Shown: positions 1-10,932 of the stretch, piece by piece
Layout of the letters: each line of letters opens with the position of its first letter
How positions within the stretch are numbered: the stretch's first letter is position 1
Assembly (NCBI GenBank): GCA_963921195.1
Contig: OY992536.1
Location: 106,604,778 to 106,668,777, forward strand
Direction: 5' to 3'
Source of the DNA: Pegoplata infirma
Taxonomy: Eukaryota > Arthropoda > Insecta > Diptera > Anthomyiidae
Length of the DNA stretch: 64,000 bases
Notes under the pieces: generated by a model
Databases searched by the model: none
Seen by the model: the letters and a program-made list of their open reading frames with translations, nothing else
What the model was told of the DNA's origin: nothing
Position numbers and translations under genes: made by a program

Positions 1-435
1 GAAAGGGGATCAAATCTTGCAAAGAAACTCTACATCATATAAAAGATTTAACTTTGCTAATGATCTTATAATAAAAATGTATATAGATAAAGATACAAAC
101 AGAATAGATGTTCCTTTGTTTGCCTGTATGGACGGACGGACTTGAATGTCTGTGTGTAGATGTTTTAAAAACAGGATGGTGTTGATGATCTTTAAAGTAA
201 AAATATCTTTAAATCTTGAAGTCATCCCACCATTCTCCCTTTGACTAACTACTAAATGTGATGTTAAGAAAATATCTTTGAAATAAACAATTTCATGGAT
301 TAAAACAAACACAAGACAAAGGATATTTTATTTTACAGATACTCGTACTCTTTAGGTATTTAGTAGACACGACTACCGCAATATTACATGCTTGGTAAAG
401 GGATAATTTTTTTTTTCGTTTGTTATTTTGAGATA
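1..435. other. unassigned AT-rich sequence
   Basis: No gene, inverted-repeat element or array is evident. A short GGACGGACGGAC tract near 130 recalls the (GTCY)n tract of the mini-me elements found elsewhere in the window, but the flanking core is not recognisable. Confidence 0.5.
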
Positions 436-992
436 CATTGTTTACACCCTACACCACTCTGGGGTACAGGCTATAATGAGTTTGTGTAGCCGAAATATTG
501 GTCCTAGACTTACCTTCAAGTACAAAGATCGATTCAGAATTACTTTTTGAGTCGATTTAGCGATGTCCGTCCGTCAGGTAATCAAATTTTGTAAGCACAA
601 ATCACTATTCCAAATTTTGAAAATTGGATAAGTCCTTCTTGTAGTCTCCAAACCACCCCCCCCCCCCGATATTTACATAATTTCCTCAAAATTTATGAAA
701 ATGCAACATATTTGTAGATTTTAAACGTGTACATTGGTAACCTAATCAAATCTTAATATAATTGGAAAATTTCGACCGATATTCAGTTAAGTCGGTCTAT
801 TGCCAACAACAGTAAACCAATTCCACTAAAATTTGGTATTTGTACGTTTTCTACACAAATTAAAGATCTAACAAAAGATTGTACAAATCGGTCCTTGTTT
901 GGACTTCGGATCCATTTTCCGGAAAACACTGGTGTAGGGTATTATTTGGTCGGTCTTCACTATAGTCGGTGAAGACCGACTTTCTTATTTGT
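436..992 (-). mobile_element. mini-me/DINE-1-like element, subfamily A
   Basis: The minus strand carries the subfamily A core: the region ending in a TACACC-type motif, the sequence related to CGAAATATTGGTCCTAGAC, the (GTCY)n remnant near 565-577, and near 972 a stem-loop whose arms read AGTCGGT and ACCGACT. The same order is seen at 11222-12072 and 36640-37228. The GTCY tract is nearly lost, so this is an old copy. No coding capacity is expected for this non-autonomous group. Confidence 0.75.
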
Positions 993-2109
993 TTTATTTA
1001 ACAAACACAAAATATAAACCGTACACGTGTTTTCTTAGAATTAGTTTTAAAGTGAAAATGGATTTTTTGAAAGGATAATTTTTTTCTTTTGTTTTTATTT
1101 AAGTGAATCTTTCTAACAAAACATTTGTTGGGTCTGATAATGAAAACAAATACGCCTACGGTTAGGAAATATGATACTAAACTATTACTACTTTAATGAT
1201 TTGTTGTTTTTTAAAAGAAATTAATCATTTTATTTTGTTGAATATGACAAATGAAGAATTGGTGTGAAATGGCACTGGTTTAAAAAAGATCAACCTAATA
1301 TCAAATTACATTTATGAACATATAATTTTTAATCATATTTTAATAATAACACTGCTTAACGCCAATCTTTCCTGATTCAATTTTTGTCCTGACTCAAAAT
1401 TTGAACTGATTTTTTCTACTATGTAGCATGATTCAGAAATTCACTGTTTGAAAAGTAAAAAAAACGCACCAATCCTAAAATCGTCTATGAAAATCCACTA
1501 TCCATATAGACCTTTGTCTAATGATTCCAAATCGACAATCAGCGCTGAAGAGACACATGACTTCACTGCATCCTAATAGCGCTCTATAATTGCTACCAAA
1601 TAGTTCTCTAAACTCTGACATTACTCACACGAATCATGAATGAATTCAGATGGTTTAGATGGCCTCTTTGACTCGTGATTCCTTTCCAAAAATGGCTTCA
1701 AGTTTAGAAAAATTTCTGCTGAGAAAATCTACCAAGAATTTGATTTTGTGTCTAACTTTACCGGCCACTTTAGCTAGGACCCATTTTGGGCGCCAAAAAT
1801 ATTTATGTCCATACTGTCCATTATGAAACTTTTAATAATATTTTTTAATAAATTTCCGCTGGAGAAACGGGAAACTTTTTTACAAGTTTCAGGAAATAGC
1901 CGCGAATTCCCGAAATTATGTAAAAAATCTTTTTTTGTACAATAAAAATTACCCCCCAACTTGAATTCGAAAGAAAAAATACCTGGGAATTTTGTACTCT
2001 TGTCCAAAACATTAAATCATGATCATGTTTTGCTGAACATTCAGCACCGAAGAACTTAACACTCTCACTTGTTTTTTGTACATTTGTTAAAGAAATGGAA
2101 CATTTTTAT
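993..2109. other. unassigned AT-rich spacer
   Basis: I see no gene or complete element. Near 2055-2073 there is TTAACACTCTCACTTG, which matches the terminus of the subfamily B mini-me copies (compare 29038-29055), so a truncated mini-me end probably abuts the repeat that follows. Confidence 0.5.
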
Positions 2110-2345
2110 GTCAGAAGTTTAGGCTTGATGAAAAAGTAATTTTGGCAAAAAATTAAAAAAAAAATTGATAAAAAAGGGTTTTTGATGAAGAAAACAAATT
2201 ATTGATCAAAAAAAATTGTTTTTGAATAAAATTTAATGAAAAAAAATTGATGAAAAAAAAATTTGATGGAAAAAAAAATTAAGAAAAAAAAAAATATTAA
2301 TGAAAAAAAAGTTTGATGAAAAAGTTTGATAAAAAAATTAAATTG
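2110..2345. repeat. low-complexity TTGATGAAAAA-type tract
   Basis: About 200 bp of degenerate reiterations of TTGATG followed by A-runs of varying length. The reverse-complement type of tract (TCATCAAATTTT) makes up 36120-36640. Both tracts abut mini-me copies, which suggests slippage expansion from a shared A-rich motif. Confidence 0.8.
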
Positions 2346-3527
2346 TCAGGGGCGTTTGTTTTTTTTTTTTGGGGGGGGGGGTGATGGCGGTCAGTGGGGG
2401 ACGTTGAGAGCACCTTCCCATTCCGATAAATATACCAAATGTTTCATTTATTTAACAAAAATACAAAGAAAAACATGTAAAAAAAGTGTATTTTTTCAGA
2501 GGTTGGTTTAGTTCTTCAAGGGGAAACTTTTTTCCCTCTAGGCCGATTTTGCCCATTTACGACCTTCACCTGCCTAGGACCACAAGACATATTCATGCCA
2601 AATTGCAGGAAGCTAGCGTCTACAGACAGACGGACGGACATTCACAGAATGTCTTAGAATCGATCATGGATCAATAATATATATACTTTATGGGGTCCCC
2701 GACCGATATTTCGATGCGTTACAAACGGAATGACAAAGTGAGTATACCCCCATACTGTGGTTGGAGGGTACAAAAATAGTGTATTTTTTCAGAGGTTGCT
2801 TTAGTTCTTCAAGGGGGAACTTTTTTTCCCCTGGCCAAATTTTGCCCATTAACGAACTTAACCTGCCAATGAACATGAGGCATATTTGTGCCAAACTTCA
2901 GGAGTCTAGCTGTTTTGTTTTGGACTGCATTGTGTTATCTACAGACAGACAGACGGACGGACAGACGGACATTCACAGAATTGCTGTGTTTTTCAATAAG
3001 TGGATTTATTTTCGGAATAATCTTATTTAGTTCAAAATAAATATTTTAAAATGCCAAAACAAATTTGAAATATTTTTTTCCGTAATATACGATAAATTAG
3101 CATTAATAATCCAAAAAATAATAAAAAAATCTGGAAAATGAAAAAAGTTATAAATAAATCAAAATTAATCCAACTAAATTTTAGTATTTAATAAATCCAT
3201 TTTGGATTTATTTTGATTTATTTATAACTTTTTTCATTTTCCAAATTTTTTTTATTACTTTTTCGGTTTATAATTGCAAATTTATCGTAGATTACGAAAA
3301 AAAATATTCCAAATTTGTTTTCGTATGATAAAATATTTTTTAAACAAAATAAAATTAATCAGAAAATAAATCCACTTACTGAAAAACACAGCAAATGTCT
3401 TAGAATCGATCATGGATCAATAATATATATACTAAATGGGGTCCCCGACCGATATTTCGATGCGTTACAAACGGAATGACAAAGTGAGTATACCCCCATA
3501 CTGTGGTTGGAGGGTATACAAATGGGA
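2346..3527 (+). mobile_element. mini-me/DINE-1-like element, subfamily B, tandemly duplicated
   Basis: The core runs from a TTCAGAGGTTGG motif through a CCGATTTTGCCC block, a GTCY tract, a (TA)n tract and a GGGGTCCCCGACCGATATTT block to GGTTGGAGGGTA. This core occurs twice head-to-tail (about 2486-2778 and 2779-3527). The second copy is split by a palindromic insertion at 2982-3393. The short open frames here are by-products of the repeat. Confidence 0.85.
2982..3393. mobile_element. palindromic fold-back MITE with 3-bp target duplication
   Basis: The two halves are near-perfect reverse complements (arms about 200 bp). The element starts TGCTGTGTTTTTC and ends with its complement. It is flanked by AAT on both sides (2979-2981 and 3394-3396). 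The uninterrupted site is present in the neighbouring tandem copy near 2640-2660, which fixes the insertion boundaries. It has no coding capacity. A 3-bp duplication fits PIF/Harbinger or related superfamilies, but AAT is not the usual TWA, so the superfamily is left open. Confidence 0.85.
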
Positions 3528-3720
3528 AAATTAGGGTAGATCCTCCTCTTTCATTTGACATCGCCTGAAGACAAGTACAAATATTTCACAATATTTTACA
3601 AAATGTATCCTTTTAAACTTTGAAGTCCTTTTATATCTACTTTCAGACGTATATCATCCAATTCATGTTTAATATTGGCTGTCGGACGGTGTTATATTTG
3701 TTATAAAGGTTCAAGTTGAA
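3528..3720. repeat. dispersed repeat shared with 13490-13720
   Basis: The order of motifs (GATCCTCCTCTTTCATTTG, then AAACTTTGAAGT, then ATATCATCC, then TTTAATATTGGCTGTCGG) recurs at 13500-13715 inside a hAT-like element. This is therefore probably a fragment of that same family, cut by the mini-me insertion on its left. Confidence 0.65.
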
Positions 3721-4106
3721 AAAATGTAGAAGAAAAATTAAATTTCTAAAAATTATAGACATTTCATTTGTGTCTGCAATTCCAGATCATGGGGTGTTTG
3801 AAACCGGTATGGGAAATACCAGAAATGTCTATGACTTTTTTTATTTTTTAAATTTTTTATTAAACGCGCCCCCTGTGCCCACCCCTGAAAACGTCCATGG
3901 TATTAACTCAAAATTTTTTTGTAGCTTCTAACTTTAAGTGTGACAACTGAATTTTGTTGCTGTTTCAATAAATGTCTGTTGTATCAACCGAATTGAATTA
4001 AGACTACCGATATTCAATAGTCACGACCTGTATGCAAGTGTATCAACCGATAACACTATGCTCGAATTTGACAATTATTTTTTTTAACAAGCTGGGCACC
4101 CTACTA
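3721..4106. other. unassigned sequence before an inverted-repeat element
   Basis: AT-rich sequence with no recognised coding or mobile-element signature apart from a short GC-rich motif near 3866-3890. Confidence 0.4.
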
Positions 4107-4450
4107 GTAAAGTTAATTCGAGTACGCTGAATTCAATGGTGCTAGCCATTTTTCGAAGTTAGCGCTCGTATTCGCGATATTCGCGATTTAAAATTTGTAT
4201 GCTCAAGTACAATAAAAACGATATTTTTAAACTTTTGCGATAATTTTTAAATTTAAAACCATTCAAGTCTGTTTAACTAACTTAACAAACCATAATACCG
4301 TGAATTTTTTTTTCGCGAAAAAAGTTTTTTGTTCGCGAAAAATCTTTATTTTCGTGATAAAATGGGTTCAATACAATTATTTTTAGTTTGATTTGAATTT
4401 ACGACAGCCATTCGGTAAAGCTAGTTCGTGTACACTAAATCCTATTGTAA

Positions 4451-6143
4451 CAGGGGCGTATCCAGGATTTTATTTCGGTGGGGGCCCAACATTATTTTTA
4501 AATTTTCTTTTTACAAAAAATTTACATAACAGCACATGTTTTAGAATTTTTCCCGATCTTTTCCTTGAATTGAATGTAACACAATGAGATTCTTCATTTT
4601 TGTGTAAGTTTACCACCGTTTGGGGGGAAATTAAGATTTTTTTTATATTTTAGAATTTTTTGAGAGACTTAAGCATTTTTTTAAAGTGCGAATTTTATTA
4701 GATGCTGAAACATTTTTACAAAGAAGATTATCTGAAATTTTTTCAAAGAAAAGTCTAAGATTCTATCACAATTTGCAGTTAAGACAGTTTTTGTAATAGA
4801 AAAAGTCAAAGACTCTAAATCATATTTCTAATGGAAAACGTTTCTCGGAAAAATTCAGTTTAGAAATTGATTCTATAAACATTATCATAAAATACTTTTC
4901 CAAAAGAAAAGACTCCGATTGTAAGACATTTTCCCATTATCTGAGATATTTCTAGTTTCCACACAAAAAAAGTCTTAGATTCTAAAACATTTTTCCTATA
5001 GAAAAGGTTTAAGATTCTTAGACATTTTTCCTATAGAAAAAGTCTCAGATTCTTATAGAAAAAGTCTCCAATTCTTCGACATGTTTCTTACAGAAAAAGT
5101 CTCAGATTATTCGACATTTTTCCTATAGAAAATGTCTCAGGTTCTCAGACATTTTTTCTACAGAAAATTTCTTAGATTCTGACACATTTTTCCTATTGAA
5201 ATAGTCTAAGATGCTTAATCACTTTTCCTGTAGAACAAGTCTCAGATTCTGAGACATTTTGACTATAGGAAATTGCCAGATTCTGAAACATTTTTCATAT
5301 AGAAAAAGCCTCAGATTCTGAGACATTTTTCCTATAGAAAAAGTCTCAGATTCTGAGACATTTTTCCTATAGAAAAAGTCTCAGATTCTGAGACATTTTT
5401 CCTATAGAAAAAGTCTCAGATTCTGAGACATTTTTCCTATAGAAAAAGTCTCAGATTCTGAGACATTTTTCCTATAGAAAAAGTCTCAGATTCTGAGACA
5501 TTTTTCCTATAGAAAAAGTCTCAGATTCTAAAACATTTTTCCTATAGAAAAAGTCTCAGATTCTGAAACTTTTTTCATTTAGAAAAGCCTCAGATTCTGA
5601 GAATTTTTTATAGAAAAAGTACCAGATGACATTTTTCCTATAGAAAAGGTCTTATATTCTGCGAAAAAGGCTAATATTTTAAGGCATTATTCCTATAGAA
5701 AAAGTCTTAGTTAGATTCTCAGACATCTTTTTATAGAAAGTTTTAGATTCTGAGAAAAACATTTTGTAAGAAATAGTCTCGTTTTGAGACATTTTTCTAA
5801 ATGACAAAGTCGCATTTTAAGATTTGACTACATTTTACTTACACGTAGGTCCATTTTTTGTTTACATAAAACTTCAGGTTCTAAGTTATTTTTCCATTAG
5901 AATCCTAAGTTAAAAAGTTTCAAATTCTAAATTTTTTTTTTCAGATTTTGAGATTTTTTTAACAGAAAAATTTTCAGTTTCAAAACATATCTCTTCAAAA
6001 AATTTTAGATTCTTAAATGTTTTTAGATTTTTTTACGAAGTTTTTTAACATTGTACTTTTTATTTGATACCAAATCCTGAAATTAGCGAAATCATTTCGG
6101 GGGGGGCCCAGGCCCCCGGCCCCCCCCCCTGTATACGCCACTG
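4451..6143. mobile_element. non-autonomous hAT-type element with satellite core
   Basis: Terminal inverted repeats CAGGGGCGTATCCAGG and CAGTGGCGTATACAGG (inverted at the right end) agree at 14 of 16 positions. They are flanked by a perfect 8-bp duplication TATTGTAA (4443-4450 and 6144-6151), the hAT signature. No transposase frame is present. Most of the interior is a 35-bp satellite and its decayed relatives. G- and C-runs lie just inside both ends. Confidence 0.9.
4640..5830 (+). repeat. 35-bp satellite inside the hAT-type element
   Basis: The unit reads roughly TCAGATTCTGAGACATTTTT followed by CCTATAGAAAAAGTC. Six successive units beginning at 5311, 5346, 5381, 5416, 5451 and 5486 are identical. 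Units become more divergent toward both edges, the usual pattern of an array homogenised from its centre. There are no spacers of unique sequence, so it is not CRISPR-like. Confidence 0.95.
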
Positions 6144-6296
6144 TATTGTAATATCAGGTATTTCAAAGTTAGTGTATGTATAAGCGATATTCGCGATTAT
6201 TTATTTTTTTATTTTTTAGTAAAAAAAACTTATTTTTTTTATATTATTTAGACAACTGCTGAATTTTTATCATCTAAACTCTATTGAATATACAAA

Positions 6297-6924
6297 CAAG
6301 TAAGAAAGTTAAATTCGGCCTTGCCGAATGTAGTGATACCCTCCACAATTTAAAAAATATTGCAAAAAACTTTATTTAAAAGGAAATTACTTTTGAAAAA
6401 AAAAATTTTTGAAAAAAAAGAATTCCGCGAAAAAAATTTTTGGAAAAAAAATCCGTGATTTTTTTCTTTTTTTTTGTCAAAAAATATGTTCGTACTTGTT
6501 TAAATACCATTTGGTGTTTAATTATGTTCACATATGTCAACCAGAAGCCGAATTAAAGCATTTTGTATTTTTAGGTTATGTTGAATGTACTGAAATTTTT
6601 GAGGTGTGCTTACATTTTCGTTCATAACTTTTGAACCGCTTAACCGATATCGCTCAAATGCAATACCAAACTTTTCGGGAGAACTTTCAACATATATGTT
6701 AAGTTTCAGTCATCTCTGTGCAATATTTTGTCCGCGAGAGCATTTTCCACAGACAGACAGACAGACAGACGGACAGACGGACATCGCTAGAATGTCTTAA
6801 AATCGATCGGGCATCATGAATATATATATGTACTTTATGGGGTCCCAGACCTATATTTCGATGAGTTACAAACGGAATGACAAACTTATATATACCCTCT
6901 ATCACTAAGTGGAGGGTATAAAAA
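6297..6924 (+). mobile_element. mini-me/DINE-1-like element, subfamily B, nearly complete
   Basis: It begins AAGTAAGAAAGTTAAATTCGG and has a 7-bp-stem hairpin (ATTCGGC, loop CTT, GCCGAAT), a CCCTCCAC motif, an internal core, a (GACR)n tract at 6751-6781, a (TA)n tract, the TATATTTCGATG block and the end AAGTGGAGGGTATA. This is the full order of parts for subfamily B. It lies inside the inverted-repeat element at 4107-7612. Confidence 0.85.
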
Positions 6925-7545
6925 AAATGTATTCGTGGAATTTTTTTTTTTTTCAATTTTTTTTTTTTAAATTTGCTATTAATTTATGAAAATGAGTAGA
7001 ATACGATACATTACAGATACAAAATTTTTCGAAAATTCTTTTTTTTTGCGGATTTTTTTTTTTCCGGGGAAAAATTTTTTTTTTGTGGTAAATTTTTTTT
7101 TTCGCGAAAAAAAACAATGCATTTTATAAATTTATATTTTGAAACTATCCCAAAAGCATAAAAATTTAGTTTTTGTAGTACCTACACTAAGAAAATTATG
7201 TCATTAACTGTTTGTAGGTTATTTTAAAAAGTAATCAGTAAAGTTATTTTAAAAGAAAAATCACTTATTTTATAAAGGATTTAATTATTTACTATTTCTG
7301 TAGTTTAAAAAATATAATTTACTGTCTTAAAAATGAATTTTCTGTTACATTTATTTTCGGCAGTAAAAAATTTCTTCTATAGTTTTACTGTTTTTCAATA
7401 CTAAATAAGTGAATATTCAGTAGTTTTTTAATGTTTTGGTTAGTTATTAAATTAACATTTAAAATTGACTGTAAAGTGTTTTTATTTTAAATGCAAAAAC
7501 AGTGGAATGGTTTTTAAATAAAATTTCATTTGTTTTAAGTGAATA
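6925..7545. other. AT-rich spacer with MITE-like AGTAAA sequence
   Basis: T- and A-runs with CGCGAAA motifs fill 6925-7120. From about 7190 to 7500 the sequence resembles the AGTAAAAA-rich MITE at 50182-51356 (recurring ACTGT and CAGTAAA motifs). Ends are not resolved. Confidence 0.4.
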
Positions 7546-7767
7546 TTCACGAATACGAGCGCTAACTTCGAAAAACGGCTAGCACCATTGAATTCAGCGT
7601 ACCCGAATTAGCTTTACCAGCGATTTTTGCGACTAGCACAGTGTATTAGTTGTGTTAACTAGGGCTGTCATACGGGATCGGCTTTTTAAAAAAATTTAAA
7701 TTTCTTTGATTATAAAAGTAAAAAAATAGTAGACTCTTTATGTTTCAATTTTATTTTGCATATTAAG

Positions 7768-7935
7768 GGGCTACTGTGTGTTAGTTGGTATCGTGCTAGC
7801 CTATTAAGCAGGGAGTCGTGGGTTTGATTCCCACAAAAGCCCTTGGGTCGATTTCGCTACAACGAAATTATTAAAAAAAAGATTTCTAATTATTCTTGTT
7901 GTTATTTAAAGGCAATTAAAAAATTAAGTATACGC
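7768..7935 (+). mobile_element. tRNA-derived SINE, diverged copy
   Basis: It matches the SINE family defined at 14129-14330: a tRNA-like head with box A near GTTAGTTGGTATCGTG and box B in GTGGGTTTGATTCCCAC, then the family body motif CGATTTCGCTACAACGA. The 3' half of the body (GTTACCAGTTCTC) is missing, and the copy is truncated or decayed. Confidence 0.75.
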
Positions 7936-8348
7936 CACTTATACAGTTTTCAAGTAATTATTAATATTAAATATTTAGCAGTGAACTAAAAAAAGCTTTG
8001 AGGGGTTTGTTATAAAAAATTACAACTTTTATTTGCTTTTGGTTTCATCCCATTCCGATTTTGGTTGTTGCACTGTATAATTTTGAAACTAATTTAAAGA
8101 AAATCTAAAATAATAAAAACATTTAAAGGGGAAATGTAATAATATAACACATTAGACTTGCATTTTTTTGTATAAAAAAAGTTTTTCTTCCAATTTTGAA
8201 CGTCCCGGAAAATTTTTATTCTCCTAGACCTAAAACTTATGTGATACAAATTTGAGGCCAATCGGATTAAATTTACCCGTGTCGCCCTTCGATAAAATTT
8301 TGCTTTTTTAAAAACTTTTCGCCAAAACCTGCAAACTTTGGTCAAAGG

Positions 8349-8470
8349 GCTCCGTGACTGTGGCTTGATGGTTAGTGCGTTGGACTATTATTCAGCAAGC
8401 CTGGGTAGAATTCTCAACTCAGCAAAATTCGTGGCCAGCTACGTTGAAAATTCAAAAAAAGTTTTAGTTT
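8349..8470 (+). mobile_element. second tRNA-like SINE head
   Basis: A box A-like stretch (TGGCTTGATGGTTAGTGCG) and a weak box B (GGTAGAATTCTC) lie at tRNA-like spacing, followed by unrelated AT-rich sequence. The order resembles a tRNA-derived SINE of a different family from the one at 7768. The acceptor stem does not pair convincingly, so a functional tRNA is unlikely. Confidence 0.4.
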
Positions 8471-8653
8471 TAATTTGTTGATGTAAATGTAACAATAATT
8501 GAACAAAGTTGTATTTTTAAAAACAAATTCTCATACATTTTAATATTTCAAAAAACCCGGGATTTGAGCTTAAAAATCCCGGGATTCGGGATTCATTTTA
8601 TGAAAAAAAATCCCGGTATTCGGGATTTCGAGATTGACAGCCCTAGTGTTAAC

Positions 8654-10190
8654 TGAACTTGGAAAAACAATTTCTGTGAGAATCTCCAGTTTGTTCTACA
8701 GTAAGGACTAATGCAAATACTTTTTAGCAGCCTGTTATCGCAACAGATCTCTATATCAGCCCAAGAATATTGTTGGCAGCCCCTCTTAATTATTTTATAT
8801 TTTTAATAAATGTGAATGAATCATTTAATTAATTTTTACAGAAGTAACTTTTTCTTTTTTTCCAAGCACTATGTAACAGTCGAACAATTTAATTATTGAT
8901 CCTGCCCTTATCCTTACCAATTTAAATTAAGTTTTATTTAATAGATCCTGCATAATTCTTTGTTACTTATTGCGTGTTCTAAAACGGCGCGTGCAAAACC
9001 TTTGGCCCAAAATTAAAAAAAAAAAAATATTTGAAGTCATCAATTTACATTGAAAAAAAAAAAGAAGTAATAATAACCTCTTTTTTGTTTGAAGCAATTA
9101 AATTCAATAAAAATTAAAAAAATAAATTCTGGTGGATGAAGGGAAAATCCTTAATAAAAATACCGCCACTACTGATACAGTAGGCAGTCAGTCAATCGTC
9201 GTAACTCACATACCACTCCATACCATTAAGTCTACGTTGTCAATAAGTACCCGCAGAATTTAATTCAATACAAAATTGACATACATTCCTCATTGTTTCC
9301 CATTTGAACAATTGAACTTTATTAGAGGTTATTTAAAGAGGTCGATGAGAAACTGAAAAAAACGAAAGAATTAAATTGAATTTGTAAATTATTTTCAAAC
9401 TAAGTTTTCAATACAGGAAGTCAATTGAAGGGAAATACATTCATTGTAAATAACATAATCTCAGTATAAAAAGGTTAAAGGACTTATTAACATTTTTTTT
9501 TTCTATTTTTTCACATTTTCTTTATTTTCATTTAGGATTTTCTTTTATTGTGTTCCTATTACAATTTTCACACTTGAGATACAATGTTATTGCTGTTGCT
9601 TTTGCTTCTTGGCTCCTTTCGCATTAGAAGAACCTCGCATAGAAATTACAGTGCGATTTTCTAAACAAATCGTACAATGAACTCCCTAACCAGCAAAACA
9701 CACACATTTCTTTTCGTCATGGTTTACTACACGTTCTTGGGAGTCATTATGAAGTTGGGAAAAATGAGTATCTAACTTACTTACTGACTGACTCACTATG
9801 GTGCCTGTGCCTGAATTGTGCTACAAAAGAAGAAATCCATTGGAAAATGTTATTTATTTCAATTTCTTTTAGTTTTTCTTTTTTTGTATACCCTACTTCA
9901 ATTGCAATTTAAAAGACGCTTTACATAGGAAGCTTCAAATCAAAGACTACTAAAGAAGACGTATGATTCTGGTAAGGGGATGAGCCTACTGGAAAAATAT
10001 ACCCGCGTAGACTTTTTAATGAATTCTTTTTTAGTGTTTCATTTGTAGTGCAGAAAAATATATTGAGTCCAATTAGAAAATTCAATCCGCTAATACAATC
10101 TCAAATTCAATCAAAATCTACCAATACACACTCCCAAAAATATTTTTCTGTGGACAAGGAGAAAAGAAAATAGAGGCACACTGCAAAGAG
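8654..10190. other. unassigned, host-like spacer
   Basis: Low-copy-looking sequence within this window, with GTCAGTCAGTCA and ACTGACTGACTCAC-type short runs near 9183 and 9780. I found no gene, splice pattern or element end. It may be original intergenic or intronic fly DNA into which the surrounding elements inserted. Confidence 0.4.
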
Positions 10191-10199
10191 TCTAGCTGT

Positions 10200-10530
10200 T
10201 TTGAAACCGTTCAGTTTAGCGATGTTCTTACTAGAGACACCTGTTGTCAACATTGTCATTGAAAGAACCTCGGACTAAGCCTAGTTATTAGTCCTACCGA
10301 GATCGATGGTGAAGACTATTCAAAGCAAGCTAAACGGTATACAAGGAGCGTCTGCTTTGGGATTTACTGGTGATATAAGTGCCACCCCACCACAGCTCTG
10401 TACGTTATGTTAAAGATGTTTTCCTATGAACTTCATATCCAAGGAGTTAATTATTCAAGGGGAGATCTGGCCAGCACTGCGACCCTTATGGGCTTTTTGT
10501 GCCAAATCTATAAATTTAATTCAAACTCTG
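10200..10530 (+). pseudogene. LINE ORF2 remnant, segment after the RT domain (family E)
   Basis: Conceptual translation near 10310-10420 gives a segment like KLNGIQGASALGFTGDISAT. It fits the conserved region between reverse transcriptase and RNase H of I/Jockey/R1-group LINEs (K-x-Q-R-L-A-x-x-x-I-T-G-A-x-x-x-T-P). Stops and frameshifts interrupt it. Evidence is motif-level only. Confidence 0.5.
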
Positions 10531-10539
10531 TTCAACATC

Positions 10540-10932
10540 CCTAATGAACATTAGAACTGAGAATGGAGAAGCCCACCTTATATCCTCAAAATTAAGTAAT
10601 TCCCTACCTAAGAACCGTTTTCTGATCCTACAAATTGCGACGCATTTACATTCACGTTGTTTCCACTTCCTATAAACAAAGTCGACACAAAGACGATGTG
10701 CAAATGTTTAAATTATACAAGTTATAATTAACTTTATAGTGTCCGGTAAGAAATCCTATCAGTAACCTAATGTCATTTTTGGTGTGATTTAGAATACTTC
10801 CATATGATAGTGGCGCGATTAGTGGTTTGGATTGACGTAGACCTTTTGAATTCTCCCACAAGTTTTAGAAGTTGGTCGTTTCTAAGCCCCTAATCATGGT
10901 TGAGAAGGTGGACCAATTCACCCCACAATAGG
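10540..10932 (-). pseudogene. LINE ORF2 C-terminal remnant (family E)
   Basis: The minus-strand frame at 10670-10861 reads a segment with FLTGHY and a later CRLC. This matches the L-x-T-G-H ... C-x-x-C region downstream of RNase H in I/Jockey-group LINEs. It runs opposite to the fragment at 10200-10530, so the two are separate insertions or an inverted pair. Confidence 0.55.

Larger units (their letters stand above)
4107..7612. mobile_element. inverted-repeat (fold-back-like) element with nested insertions
   Basis: The ends share an inverted repeat of about 65 bp: TGAATTCAATGGTGCTAGCC near 4129 is matched in reverse complement near 7580-7600. A degenerate extra copy of the same unit lies around 4410-4450 and continues at 6152-6205, so the hAT-like insertion at 4451-6143 landed inside an internal subunit. 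A mini-me is also nested. Outer boundaries and target duplication are not resolved. Confidence 0.7.
7660..8645. mobile_element. hAT-type element, 986 bp, perfect 8-bp target duplication
   Basis: The ends are TAGGGCTGTCA and its inverted complement, followed on both sides by the 8-bp duplication GTGTTAAC (7652-7659 and 8646-8653). CCCGGGATT-type motifs repeat in the subterminal regions. No transposase frame is present. Two tRNA-like segments sit inside, so the copy has itself been a target for SINEs. Confidence 0.9.

Noticed and set aside
10..312. 100-residue open frame on the minus strand as a gene
   Set aside because: AT-rich, no motif, no codon bias and no neighbouring exon signals; open frames of this size are expected by chance here.
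5311..5520. 35-bp repeats as a CRISPR array
   Set aside because: Units are directly adjacent with no unique spacers, lie in a eukaryotic hAT-type element, and no cas genes exist in the window.
9180..9260. Possible small RNA gene
   Set aside because: Short GTCA runs only; no stable structure or promoter boxes seen.
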